DNA of 64,000 bases from Psoroptes ovis (taxonomy: Eukaryota > Arthropoda > Arachnida > Sarcoptiformes > Psoroptidae): contig PQWQ01000010.1 in NCBI GenBank assembly GCA_002943765.1, forward strand, positions 188,501 through 252,500, read 5' to 3'. The notes beneath the pieces are model-generated. The model made no database searches. It saw only the letters and a list, made by a program, of their open reading frames with translations, and was not told the DNA's origin. This document shows, in pieces, positions 46,719 to 58,800 of the stretch (positions are counted from its first letter, which is position 1; every line of letters starts with the position of its first letter). Both the position numbers and the translations under genes were made by a program.

Positions 46719-49446
46719 TCACTGTATTAGAGATAATAAAAGTTCGGCTAATTTTTTAAATTGATCATCATAAATATGTAAATAAATCATTGTTTCGCAA
46801 AGCATTTCGATTATTTTGCTTGTATCTGATTCATTTAATGAGACGTTCTCCGATATCAATGGATTCAAGCGATAAAATGGTTTGTTCAGCATCGAACACC
46901 AGTTACGTGCACGTTCGACAACTTGTCCATTTGATTGTGCCACTTGTTCGATGATTATTTCGAATAAATCTGGCAATCCTTTTGAAGTGAATTTTTAAAT
47001 TAAACGAAATTAATTCCTGATTAGACATACTTGGAACTATTGAGGCTCTTGAATTAAAATTTAATGGTTGAATCGGTTTACATGGCAATATACCAGTGCC
47101 GATCGATACAACAATATCGATATCATATATTTCATTGATGTTCTAAATTTTGAATTAGACCGTGAAATTTTTATAAGTTTATGATTACAACAATTAAACA
47201 TTGTTAAAACGAACCAATATTCTATGTGCACGATTAATCGATCCTAATTCAGTTAATAAATCCAACGTTGGATTATTAGCGAAAAGTCCACCTGTGATGA
47301 TGATTTATTTTGAATGAGAATTAGAAAAATAATTTCATTGAAAAAAATACCATCAATATGTTTATCAATTTGATTGAAATATGTTGGCGCTGCTGATGTT
47401 GCACGTGCAATCTTCCATAAATGCTTAGAACTATCAACATAATTATCCGACAGATTTTGATAAGCATCAATATCGTCACCATTTTTGATCAATTCATTGG
47501 CACTTGCATAATTGCGGAAAAAATCAGCTTTCGGTGGACAATTTTCGACGTTTGTTGCTGTTATCAATAATCTATTTTCAAAAAATTTTATTCTACATTT
47601 GAATATTCATTTGAAGGTACTCACCTTGGTTCACAAGGCAAATCATTCATTTTTCTATCATGACCTAAGTATTGTTTGAGTAATTTTTCAAGCAGTTCAG
47701 TTGAATGAGGCCGATTCGAGCTAAATAATTCATCTTTGAATTTGAAATAAATTCTTCTGCATTCTATCGCAGTATAATTTAATGCGAACAGTATGGCTAA
47801 GATACCACCGGTACTTGTGCCAGCGATCCAATCGAATAATACACAGACACTTTGACCAGTTAGTGATTCTAAATGGCACATTATTTGTATTATTATTAAT
47901 CCACGTATGCCGCCACCATCTAAACTCAATAATTTTAATCCAATCTTATTCTTTCTCTTATCCAAATCATGATCATGATCACTGTATTCGGCCATAAAAT
48001 TTGATAATTCATCTACGATTGGTTCATTGTTTTTGAATTCAAAATATTCGCTTCCATTATTATCAGCTAATATTGAACAATATTCATTGCAGCTATTTGA
48101 TGGCGGTATTGAACATTTTTTGGCACCCATCATATGTAATATGTATATAATTTTCTCATTTTTGAATTGAGCTGCAAAATGTCTTAAATTTTTTCCAGTT
48201 GCTTTGTGAATTATATTGATATTTGCACCAAATACAATCAATGCTTGTACCATTAGAACATTATTCTTCTATTATTAAAAACAAAAATAGAGTACCATTT
48301 TAGAAATTTTTTTTTCACGAAATCAATCAAGAAAAATATACCTCAATCGCTAAATGAATCGGTGCATTTGATAAATGTCCAATTTGATCAACATCAGCGC
48401 CATTCAATAATAACGCCATGAAACCATTTAATTCGTTTCTCAAAATCTTCACATGTAATGCTGAATTTCCATTTAAATCTTTGGCATTGATATCACAGCT
48501 ATGATTTCGCACTAATAGTTCAATGATATTAGGATCATTGCACCAATGTAAAGGTGTTCCAGCATCTTTAATATTTGAATCGATAACCAATCTATCGACT
48601 AATTCTTTATTTATGACTGAACTAGAATGATAATAATTGACATTTTCATCAAAAACATTAGATGCACTATTAATGCTTGCACCTTTCTTTAATAAATATT
48701 TAACCATATCAACATTACCATCTACACATGCAATCAATAGAGGAGTTTTGTTCTCATTGTTTTTTGCATTTAACATTTGGTATCCTAAATATGGATTACC
48801 AATTAATTCGCATATTTTTTCATTGATTTTGATTGAATTTTTAATTGAATAATGAAATATGTTATTTTTACTACCAATCTCACAAAATAATAAATGTTCA
48901 TGTATATTATCCAACGATAATAATTCATTGATTATGGTTGAATTTTTCATTTCTAATGCCATGAATAGTGGTGTTTGTCCGCGACTATTGGTCGTTTTTA
49001 AATCATTTTTCCATCTGACCATATTATCTTTGAAAAATTGAGAATTGTTTAAACGAATTTGTGAATGGGTAATTGAAGTTGGATTTTCTGTATCAATAAT
49101 AACATCTAGAACTAATTTCAAATAATTTAAATCCGATCTACTTCTTAATTGAATCGATTCTAATAAAAATAATTGATCACAGAGTTTTCCATGGAAATTC
49201 AAGCATTCTTCTATGTCATTAGATCGATAGATGCTGTCAATAAATGAATTTTAATAAAAATAAATTCAAATAAATTATCAAAAAATACCTAATCACTTTA
49301 TTATCAATGTTTCGATGCAAAACAATTTTTACTTTTGTCAATGTTCTATGTGTATGTAAGAATAATATACCATTTCTGATCGTAACATCATATTCATCGC
49401 ATAATTGTTTGTTCGATATCAATTTTATTTCACGTGTTGCATCCAT
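46719..49446 (-). CDS. PLA2G6: Calcium-independent phospholipase A2 beta (PLA2G6/PNPLA9) with ankyrin repeats
   Basis: Seven exons: 49289-49446, 48342-49233, 47625-48268, 47351-47571, 47215-47291, 47031-47142 and 46719-46978, with phases 2, 0, 2, 1, 0, 1. Everything closes, giving 787 aa; human iPLA2-beta is 752-806. It hydrolyses phospholipid sn-2 acyl chains. Ankyrin repeats fill the N-terminal half (GQTPLFMALE, NKTPLLIACVDGNVDMVKYL, AGTPLHWC, GNSALHVKILRNE, SNAPIHLAIE, then ATGKNLRHFAAQ). The patatin domain shows DGGGIRG (oxyanion loop), the serine nucleophile elbow GTSTG, and the catalytic Asp in DGGLFANNP split over the exon 4/5 junction. VSIGTG and the conserved C-terminal ARNWC...RLNP block follow. 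The first ATG is 49446; the upstream frame is open only to a TTG. A weak GTTCGT donor ends exon 5. It converges on the minisatellite and KDM2. Confidence 0.92.
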
Positions 49447-49886
49447 TGTTGTTGCTGCCAATATTTTTTCATATTATTCAAAATTAATTCTAAAATAATT
49501 CGGAATGTTTGAATTGAAAGTTTCTGTAGAAAAATCAGCTGATTAGTGATTTCATTATTTTGATTTATAAAGATTTAAAATCAATGAAATTGAAAAATGA
49601 AAATGAAACGATATTTTCATGAAACAAATCATTAGAGATGGCAAATTGGAATAATCAATTTTACATGGAGATCAAAATCAATTGCATTGAATCTTATATG
49701 TGTTATGATGATGATAATTGTATTAAGTGTTTAAGTGAGATCAGATGATTAATCATCATTTATTGTTTGATATATTACATTCAACAAATTGAATGCATGT
49801 GTATGCAATTTGATTTCTGCTTTTGATGTTTGTTTTCAAAATAAAAATCAATGTCATTCTATTTGCACAAACATCATTTGATTATG
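49447..49886. other. Spacer between iPLA2-beta 5' end and G-alpha 3' end
   Basis: 440 bp between two minus-strand genes: iPLA2-beta promoter/5'UTR and G-alpha 3'UTR. AT-rich, with no gene seen. Confidence 0.6.
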
Positions 49887-51380
49887 TTACAATAATGTAG
49901 AATGGCAAATATTATCATTTAAAATTGTATTTATAATGGAATTAAAAACATTTATGATATTGTTTGTGTCGGTAGCAGTTGTATAATGCAATATCAATGA
50001 TTTGGATTTGTATGATGATTCATTGTTATGATCATTATTAATAATTGTACGTTGATTATAAATATTTTTAAATTTTTTTTCAATAAATAATGAAGAACAT
50101 TCATAATCATAATCAGGCCCATCATAATCACTGAAATAATATTTCAATTGTCGATCAGTATATTGTATTTTTTGTTTGAATATATCATATTTATTCAGAA
50201 ATAATATCTGTATTGAATTAAAGGAAAAAATTATTCTAGAAATTATCTTTATCTCAAAATCATAACTTACAATTGTTGTATGCTGAAATAATAAATTATT
50301 GATAATATTATTGAATAATAATAAACTTTCATTCAATCGATTACGATTAGAATCTTCGATTAAGGTCATATCATATTCACTGATAGCTACAACAAATATT
50401 AATGTTGTAATATCATCAAAATAATTTAACCATTTACGACGTTCTTGTCGTTGTCCACCGACATCATACATTCGTATGATTTTATTTTCCGAAGTTTTAG
50501 TGTTTTTGAATACGAATTCAATTTCATTCACACCAATCGTACGTATACGAGATTTGATTATATCAATTTTGTTTGGTTTGAAATTTTTCTGTGTTATACG
50601 TTCAATATTTTCAAAATAACTGATCGATAATAGAAATAAGGATTAATATTGATTTAGATTCATATTAAAAAACACTTACTATAACGCTGAATCATTTAAT
50701 TCATATTCAAAACCATAGACAACAGCCTTACGTACACCATTATCTTGCCATAATTGTTTTAAAATATATTCAATTCTTGGATATAATAAATAATCATCAT
50801 TATTGAAATATTTATTACATAATATCAATTCTTTGGCCAATTCTTGATTTATTGAATATTGATATTCGATGTTCAATAATTTCATTCCAGTTACTACATA
50901 TTTCATTGATGATACTAAATTGTCCAATATTATTGGCTATTAATTGAAGAAAAAATTTGATTCAATAAATAAACAAAATAGGTCAATGAATGATCAGGTA
51001 CTTACACGAAATTCCAACATTTCTTCATCACTATTATAACAATTATTATGTATTATTTTCATTTGTTTGATTAATGTCGATTTACCACTTTCACCGGTGC
51101 CCAATATCAATATTTTTATTATTTTATTATCATTATTTTGAATGTTTTCGGATTTTTCAATCATATTCGATTGTTGTTGTTGTTGCTTGTCATTCGATTC
51201 GTTTGATTTGACATCGTTCATAAGATCATCATTTGTATTACTGGAATTATCACTTTTATTACAACAATTGAAAATTTTTTTCGGTGTTTTTCGATCAACA
51301 ATTTCATTATTATTTGTATCATTTGTATCCGATGATTGTTGTTTTTTAAAAAATTTTTTATTCATCAAACAATTACCCAT
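49887..51380 (-). CDS. Divergent heterotrimeric G-protein alpha subunit
   Basis: Four exons: 51006-51380, 50680-50936, 50271-50619 and 49887-50207, with phases 0, 2 and 0, giving 433 aa; usual G-alpha is 350-395. It starts MGNC, giving a Gly2 myristoylation and Cys palmitoylation pattern. An N-terminal insert of about 70 residues (KKQQSS, NCC, QQQQQ) lies before the P-loop GTGESGKSTLIKQMKIIH. Switch I (SRIRTIGVNEIEF) and switch II (DVGGQRQERRKW, with catalytic Gln) are present. G4 is LNKYD where NKxD usually has K/Q, and G5 is TTATDT instead of TCATDT. The C-terminus NICHSTLL lacks the typical CGLF/YNLV ends. Alternatives: an arthropod orphan such as G-alpha-f. The 63-bp intron 3 (50208-50270) has no stop and is divisible by three, so retention would insert 21 residues. 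Confidence 0.85.
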
Positions 51381-52759
51381 TGCTTCAATTATTTATTTCG
51401 ATTAGTCATTCAAAGTCATGGATAGACTAACTGTGCTTTTTTGAACGAAATACCATTAAACAAATAAAAAAAATGACAGGTGCTATTGAGCCACTGTAAT
51501 TCGAATGAGCAGGACCAGGACCTTGGTTTGCTGACCGTCGTTGTTTTCTATGCTTGTATATCGATCTATGATTATTTGGCTGCTGTTCACTATTTCATGA
51601 TTCATACTTAAACTTCAACTTATGAATGATGATGACCAAAGAAAAAAAAACCAAAGTAATCAAAAACAAACACTTGTTGATTGTTTGTGTGTGTGTGCGT
51701 GCACCAAGTCTTGATAATTTGGTTGTGGTGGCATACTTGAAACAGGATTTTCTCTATTTTCTATTTTTCACACCTATTATGGTCCTTGCTATAAGAAGAC
51801 AGAGGTGGACAACCTCTCTAAGCTGCAATTCAATAACGAAATTAGATTTGAAATTGAATTTTTCACATCTGAAATCAATTGAAAATGATTGCAATTTGGC
51901 CATATTTCTGTCATATGATGATGGCCTTTGATCGAATAAAAGCATGTTGTTGATGAATTTTTTCGAAATTTCACTTGTAAAAATTACTTTGCAAAATTAA
52001 AGTGCAATTTTCAAATTGACTGTGAATGTATTGACAAGCAATCAAAGAAAAAAAAAACTTGTTTATTTTTTTAGATCAATAATTATTTTGTTGATTCATT
52101 ATTTTCGAAAATATTTTCATTTTAACCTTAGGCATTTTTTTCATACCTTACGAATATCACAGACAAAACAAATATATCGATGATTAAAAGTAATTATTTT
52201 AATATAGCATCTGATATAGTCGTGCACAAAACAAATAGAAATTTTTGGATGAATCACAGTCATTTGCTTTGAACGAAAATTGGCCCTTAATATAGTTTTT
52301 TAAATGTCAATTTTTGACGTATTAGTACGTTGAGGCGTTAAAAATAATTGCTTATCGTAATTGAATGAATCAATTCGAAACTATTCAAAATAATTGAATT
52401 TATTTCAAATATAATTCATAATTTGTAACTAAAATATAATACAGAATATTTATAATGATAATATCGATAACATTTGTTATAAACTTAATGTTCTAATTAA
52501 TAATTGCGATTGCGAAAATTCCACCACAGTCCATCCGCTAGAGTCCGGCGTATGCCGCTAGAATTTTTAGCCCAATAATCAATGTCTAGGAACTTGCAAG
52601 ATATGTAGAAATTGGGAATCAATTTTAAAATTTAAAATTTTCAAGTTCAGTAACTTTTTTGGAAGCCCAATAATACTTGTTTTTTTCACGTAGAAAGCTT
52701 TAAAATGTTATTCATAGATTAATAAATCTTCATAGATCAAGGCAACAATCATTAAAATT
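51381..52759. other. Intergenic region, promoter of G-alpha
   Basis: About 1.4 kb between G-alpha (5' end) and the 3' end of the GT92 gene. It contains a TG run (51686-51697) and one GACGTATTAGTACGTT motif (52316-52331). Short ORFs are not supported. Confidence 0.55.
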
Positions 52760-54538
52760 TTAGACTAATAATAATTGACAGTAATTATTGTTGATGATTT
52801 GATGAGTATTATTATTAAAATGACAAAATAATTGCAATGTATTCAATATGTTTTGTAATAAGCTAGATTTCCAATAAAAGATACGACGATCAATAATGTA
52901 ATCGTTCGAATCAATACAGCCATTACCACCAAATTCACAAACACGATAATGATGTAAATATGCTAAATTAGGATCAATATTAATCGTATATTTACCGGAT
53001 CTGAATTCCCATACAAAATGATTGCCAATTTCGATGACAGAGTCAGAATGTACTATTAATTTTGATCGTTGTTTATGTATATTAAGTTGCGATTTTCGAT
53101 AAGTTTTTGTTAAGGTGACTAGATTTTTCCTTATATTAACCAATACATCATTCAATGTTTGATTTGGATGGAAATAATCAAGATTATAATCATCATTGGG
53201 ATATTGTAAATAGAAAAAACCATTACGAAATGAATATGCACCAATTTTGCTGGGATAATATTTTTGTACACTTTTAATTAATTGTAATAAATTTTCATGT
53301 TTATTCGGTATTATAAATTCATCCAGATCGATGAACATTACATATTTATAATTGAATACGATACGCGCACGATAAAGACAATCATTGATCGATGCAAATA
53401 TACCTTCAGTACGTATATCTAATTGTGAACGTATCGGTAATTGCCATTGATTAATGTGTATTAAATTGGAATCATAATGTTTATACGAACGTAACAGATT
53501 ATCCATTTGCATAGAAATTGAATGATTATAAAAATAAAATCGATCAACGCCTATTATTCGATTTAATTGAATAAATTCGATCAAATTAATTGTTTTATCA
53601 TAATTAAAATGTAATGGTTTAATGCAAACAGCTAATTTTTCCATTAAATGATTCGTTTCATTTGTTTTCAATAGCAGTGATGATAATCCATGTATTGTTA
53701 AACGATTTGAAGGCACAATTAACTTGAATAATAATTGAGCATCTATATTATTTTTAATTGTCCATTGTTTTGATAATGCTATTATTGATACATAATAATT
53801 AATATTATTGAATTGTTCAATATGTCTTATTAATTCTAATGGCAATGGACAATAGATAAAAAATGCACTATATTTTAAATTCCAATGTTCACGTATTGGT
53901 TTCATTCGGCCAAAACGATACCAATGAAATTGTTGTTCATAATTAGTATTATACAAACAAATTATACGATCTTTACTGGTCAATAATGTAACAGCTATTA
54001 TTCTTATAAAATAATTATTATCATTATCATTGTTATTATTATAATTGATATCAAAATAATTTGAATTCATATTCGAACGATTAAATGTATCTAGATATGA
54101 TGAAAATATATAAAATTTATTATTTGATGAACAAATTTGTTGCCAATAATCTTCGTTGAAATCTACAACATTATCATTATTATTATTATTATTATTATTA
54201 CACTTGTTTATGTAATGATCACTAAATACGCCATCATAATATGTGATGTTTTGATTTAGATTCAAAAGAAATTCATTTAAATTAAAATTATATTTTGCTT
54301 TAAGCAATGAATATTGTTGTTGATCATGATTATTATCAATGAAACCAGCATCATTTAATTTTGTTCGAATAAACTTGGTCGATATCAATGATAATTGTAG
54401 TGTAAAAAACATGAATAATGATACGATTATTATGATTAAAAATAATGAAAAAAATTCACAATGTTTTAGCGAATTGATTATAATAATCCATATACGATTA
54501 TGTTGTGTTTCTTGATTATTATTGTGATTATTTAACAT
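52760..54538 (-). CDS. Type II membrane glycosyltransferase, family GT92 (DUF23)
   Basis: Single exon, 592 aa from the first ATG (54538); the frame extends upstream only to a GTG. A short cytosolic tail and one TM (FSLFLIIIIVSLFMFFTLQL) give a Golgi type II topology. A stem rich in Asn follows. The catalytic region has family text: LAVCIKPLHFN, EFIQLNRIIGVDRFYFYNHS, CLYRA...YKYVMFIDLDEFIIP (the DxD-type metal site), SFRNGFFYLQYP, and AYLHHYRVCEFGGNGC near the end. GT92 enzymes (e.g. worm GALT-1) add galactose to N-glycan core fucose, and insect and vertebrate members exist; acceptor and donor here are not known. The absence of introns is unusual here, where most genes have several. Confidence 0.82.
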   Translation of the reverse strand: MLNNHNNNQETQHNRIWIIIINSLKHCEFFSLFLIIIIVSLFMFFTLQLSLISTKFIRTKLNDAGFIDNNHDQQQYSLLKAKYNFNLNEFLLNLNQNITYYDGVFSDHYINKCNNNNNNNNDNVVDFNEDYWQQICSSNNKFYIFSSYLDTFNRSNMNSNYFDINYNNNNDNDNNYFIRIIAVTLLTSKDRIICLYNTNYEQQFHWYRFGRMKPIREHWNLKYSAFFIYCPLPLELIRHIEQFNNINYYVSIIALSKQWTIKNNIDAQLLFKLIVPSNRLTIHGLSSLLLKTNETNHLMEKLAVCIKPLHFNYDKTINLIEFIQLNRIIGVDRFYFYNHSISMQMDNLLRSYKHYDSNLIHINQWQLPIRSQLDIRTEGIFASINDCLYRARIVFNYKYVMFIDLDEFIIPNKHENLLQLIKSVQKYYPSKIGAYSFRNGFFYLQYPNDDYNLDYFHPNQTLNDVLVNIRKNLVTLTKTYRKSQLNIHKQRSKLIVHSDSVIEIGNHFVWEFRSGKYTINIDPNLAYLHHYRVCEFGGNGCIDSNDYIIDRRIFYWKSSLLQNILNTLQLFCHFNNNTHQIINNNYCQLLLV

Positions 54539-55840
54539 CTTGAATTTCACCACCTTCTTAATTGAGAATGGATCATAATGTTAAGCTCATTTTAATAAGA
54601 TTTGATTGGGATTTTCATCGGTAATAACAACCACTAATACCAAACAATAAACCTTCAAAACATAATCATCATCAACAACAACAATATGATAAATAGCACA
54701 TGTATAATGCAGTATACTGCAGTGTTTTATTGTTTTTTTCATTGGAATTTCAACACAAAAATAATGCACATGTGCCATACTGATTTATTAACTGATATTC
54801 CATTGATTCCGAAAATATAACATTTCAAACAATATTGGAGACCAATTTTCCTTGTAAAAAAAAAGAATCGGATCTCAATGAATTTTAAATGTTAAAACGT
54901 AAAACGCCCTCTAACGGTCATTATTTTCAAATATTCATCACAATTTCAAACAAGCAGCACATCAATAATTATTATAAAATTGAAATTGAATCAAATTGAA
55001 TTTATAATTTGAATTCATTTCTTTTGGGAGAATAGCATCAATTGGAATTGGAGAATTGAATTAAAATTCGAATTGAAATGAAATAAAATTGAAATTATTT
55101 CCAGGAAATTTTTCGTTTTCAAATTTAAAATTTATTGCCCAAAAACACGAATAAATTTTATTTTATTTTATTTTTGTTCAAAAAAAAAAAAAATTCAAAA
55201 TTTTCAAATCAATCATTCAATCGTTCAATCAATTCAATAAAAGATTCAATTCATTCATTGATCGATCATTTTCTTTGAATTCTAAAGAGTTGTCCGCAAA
55301 GTTTTTGGCCGGTTATATCGTAGTGAATCAATTGGAAAATCGGCAAGGACTTTTCGGACAATCTAATAATTTAATGAAAACAATAACAATTGAATCATTG
55401 AATCAAGAAAAGAAAACAGAAATAAGAATCAATGTTTATCAAAGAAAACAGAATTTAGAAATGGTTGCGCATGTTTCAAATATTTTTTGGTGAAATGATA
55501 TAAATCAATGATATAGTCAGAATATATTTAATGAAATCATTTTCATTTTGAATTTTGGCCGGTTATTTTTCAAAATTTCAAACATTCATTCATTCATTCA
55601 TTCGATACATACGGATTGATTTGTTCGAACAATCTTTCGAATGTGTTTCGCTTCTTCCATTCGATACATTTCTTTGAATGATAAACACAGAAAAATTTAA
55701 GTTTTTGTTTATTTTAATTGATTGAATCAATTGATTATTATCATCAGCATCAATTCAAATTAATATATCGCAGTAATTCATTGAAATACTTTATCAAGCT
55801 TGATTTCTTGAGATATAAATCAAACAAAGACGAATAACAA
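54539..55840. other. Intergenic region with a MITE
   Basis: 1.3 kb between divergent GT92 and multiplexin genes. It has a family-1 subfamily-B MITE (55283-55366), TCAATC/ATTC tandem-like stretches (55206-55260, 55586-55602) and no credible exon; the ORF at 55275-55493 runs across the MITE and is rejected. Confidence 0.6.
55283..55366. mobile_element. Mariner-like MITE, family 1 subfamily B, copy 2
   Basis: An ~84-bp element, left end AGAGTTGTCCGCAAAGTTT, right end CTTTTCGGACAATCTAA, interior GGCCGGTTATATCGTAG. Confidence 0.7.
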
Positions 55841-58800
55841 ATGTATCGAAAACACCAACAGCAGCCACATCGAAAAATAATTTCAATTTTAATTTTATGG
55901 GTGTTGTTATTGTTGTTTATGAATCAAATTTCAACAATAAAATCGTGGAATTTACAACAACAACCAGCAGCAGCAATTAAACAAAATGATCAAAAATCAT
56001 TTTTCAATTTGGTATGTTTTCTTTTGTTTCCATATTGGAAATATTATTAATCAAATTTAGTGAAGTATTAGGTTGTCCGGAAAATTTTTGCCGGTTATAT
56101 TGAGGAAAAATATTCGAAAATCGTCAAGAACTTGTCGGACAACCTAATAATAATGATGGAAAATAATATCAAAATAATTGATTTCGGTAACATTTGGTAT
56201 AATTTCATTCATTCATTTTCATGAATTCACAAAACTTTTCCATCATTTTCCATTTGTTCATTTAGTTCAAATATTTCAAAATTGAGCCAATTATCGATTT
56301 TTATTTATATTCTTGAATTCATTCATGATAATTTCAAGAATTGTTCGAATTCGAATATTCGAAAATCAAATGCAATAAACACATTTTTTTTTTTTTTTTG
56401 TTCGAGAATAAAAGAATGAATCAAGTTAATTTAATTGATGTCAATCATCAGAGAGTGATGTGGAACATCAGAGAGTAATGTGAAACAAAATCATAATGAA
56501 ATTGACCAAAAATAAAACAAAAGAAACTTTTTTCCATGAGAATTGCTTATTGTTTCACATTTTACTTCATAGAAAACAAGTACAAGGTTTAAAGTTTTAA
56601 TTCGTAGTTTTAAAATTTGATTTCGTAATTTTACCATTTGAAATTCAATTCAAAACTACGAAAATTAACTTTAAAACTACGAATAAAAACTTTTTGAAAC
56701 CTTGTAAAATGAAATCAATTAATTTTTTGGGTATTTGGCGAAAGAAAATAAGTCAATTTTGTTAATTTTATTTGAGAAAAACAACGAATTTCAGCAAAAA
56801 TTTTTCAGGCAAGAATTAGAGCCAAGAACCAAAAAAATTTCGGAAACTTTTCACCAAATTGATAATTGTTTAAGAATCGATTTTGTTTCGGATCTGTTGT
56901 TGGCGGTGGATGGATCCCTTGGCAATTTTTTTCTCAAAATACCGAAAAATTTTCTTAAACAAAATTCAAAAATTATTTTCGATCGAGTATTCGATTTGAC
57001 ACTGTCTGTTGTTGGCTTGCTCGACGTATTTTAGCAACCGAAAAATGTGAAATCGACCATAATTTAGTCACGTAATAATAGTTTTGGGTCTTAAGAAATT
57101 TTTGCTGAATTTTTCAAAAATAATTCTTTCATTCATTTATTATGATTATGTTAAATCGGGTTCGAAAAAAAATAAAGTTTGACAAATTTTTCTTTTATTA
57201 TTTACTTATTTCTATCGACCAATGAAAGGCAATTATAACTACTACAATATCGCGATACAATCGAACGTGCTTTGTTTTCTAGACTCTTTGATTATTTTCT
57301 GTTTGAATCAAAAATTCAAAAGTTATGCGTTCACAAAAAACATATGGAAAAATGAAATTAATTATAATTTAAACTTGACGAAACGAAAAGAAATAAATAA
57401 TCAAATATCGATTTACAGGGTTTAAAGCTTTAATTCGTAGTTTTAAAATTGAATTTCGTAATTTTACGAGTCGAAATTCGATTCAAAACTACGAAAATCA
57501 ACTTTAAAACTCTGAATAAAAATTTAAAACCCTGTAATGTATGGCTGCTTTGTTCATGGTTTAGATTTTATAAGGCAAATTATCAAAATTCAAAGGTCAA
57601 TCAAATTGTCATTTTGTAAAGCATTTTTGCTTAATAAAAATGCATTGATTATCATCGTTTTTTCTTATTTTTAAACTGATAATTCAAAGATGTTTCAAAT
57701 TTTATTCTCGCTTTTAATCTAAGAATTCATATCACGTCTTATTCATGCTTTTCATTGATTTCTATTCGGGTCTTCTGTTTTCCTGTTCAAAATAAAAATA
57801 TTTCCTTTGTAATTTTTGTTTCATTGAAAGTTTGTTTATCGTTAGTTTAACACTAATTACGACCGAATTGATTGATTTGATTTTTGTGTTTCATTTTTTT
57901 CCTTATATAGGATTTTGGAATCGAAGATGATTTAGTCGATGATAAAAATAATGATGATGATGATAATGAAAAGAAATTCGCATTTGATTGCCAAAATAAT
58001 AAGAATGATTGCTGTTTTCAATGTAATATTTCATTTATAATCGATAAATTCGGTGATAAATTACGTGGTCCAAAAGGTGATGCCGGTCCAAGAGGTTTGC
58101 CAGGTCCTATCGGTTTACCTGGACCGCCTGGTCTGTCATCACTATCATCTTCGTCATCTTTATTGTATGATCATCAACGAACATCATTAGATGTATGTTT
58201 GTTTTTTGCTGATTTTTTACATAAATGATTAAAATATGATTTTAAATAAAAGAATGACGATTCATTGATGGATCCATCAATCACATATATGTCTGGACGT
58301 ATTGGTGAACCAGGACCACCTGGTCCACGTGGATTGCCTGGACATAAAGGCGAAAAAGGTGAACCCGGTATTGGTGTTCGCGGGCTAAAAGGTGAACGTG
58401 GAAAACGAGGCAAAATTGGTATGTATTAAATCATTTTGAATTGGATTTCGTTCAGTATCAAATGAGAATTTTTTTAGGGAGACCAGGACCGATTGGGCCT
58501 AAAGGACCGAAAGGCGATTCACTGAAGATTCATGTAATAATTTGCTCGCATTAATTTGATGAATTATTTAATTAATTAATTATTTTTCTTTAAATCATAG
58601 GAAATTAAGCATTTACTGGTAAGAATTCGCATATTAACATTCGTATATTCGAATTAACATGAAATTTTTTCTTAATTGATTTTTGTGTCTTACAAATAGA
58701 TGGAAAGTGGAATTAAAGGTGAAAAAGGTGAACCTGGGCAGTCAACATTGATGCCGATTGAGGAACAGTTGCAATCATCACATACATCAATGACAATGGT

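Larger units (their letters stand above)
56012..57910. other. Large first intron of multiplexin, with three MITEs
   Basis: 1.9 kb intron, far longer than typical introns in this window. It contains a family-1 subfamily-B MITE (56068-56146) and two family-2 elements (56581-56706 and 57414-57537). Plus-strand ORFs at 56735 and 57222 overlap or adjoin these repeats and are not convincing. It may carry enhancers or an alternative promoter. Confidence 0.65.

Noticed and set aside
55275..55493. 72-aa plus-strand ORF
   Set aside because: It runs through a subfamily-B MITE and has no conserved text outside it.
56735..57034. 99-aa plus-strand ORF in multiplexin intron 1
   Set aside because: It sits between two family-2 elements, has no signal or domain, and is not supported by splice phase; could be decayed repeat DNA.
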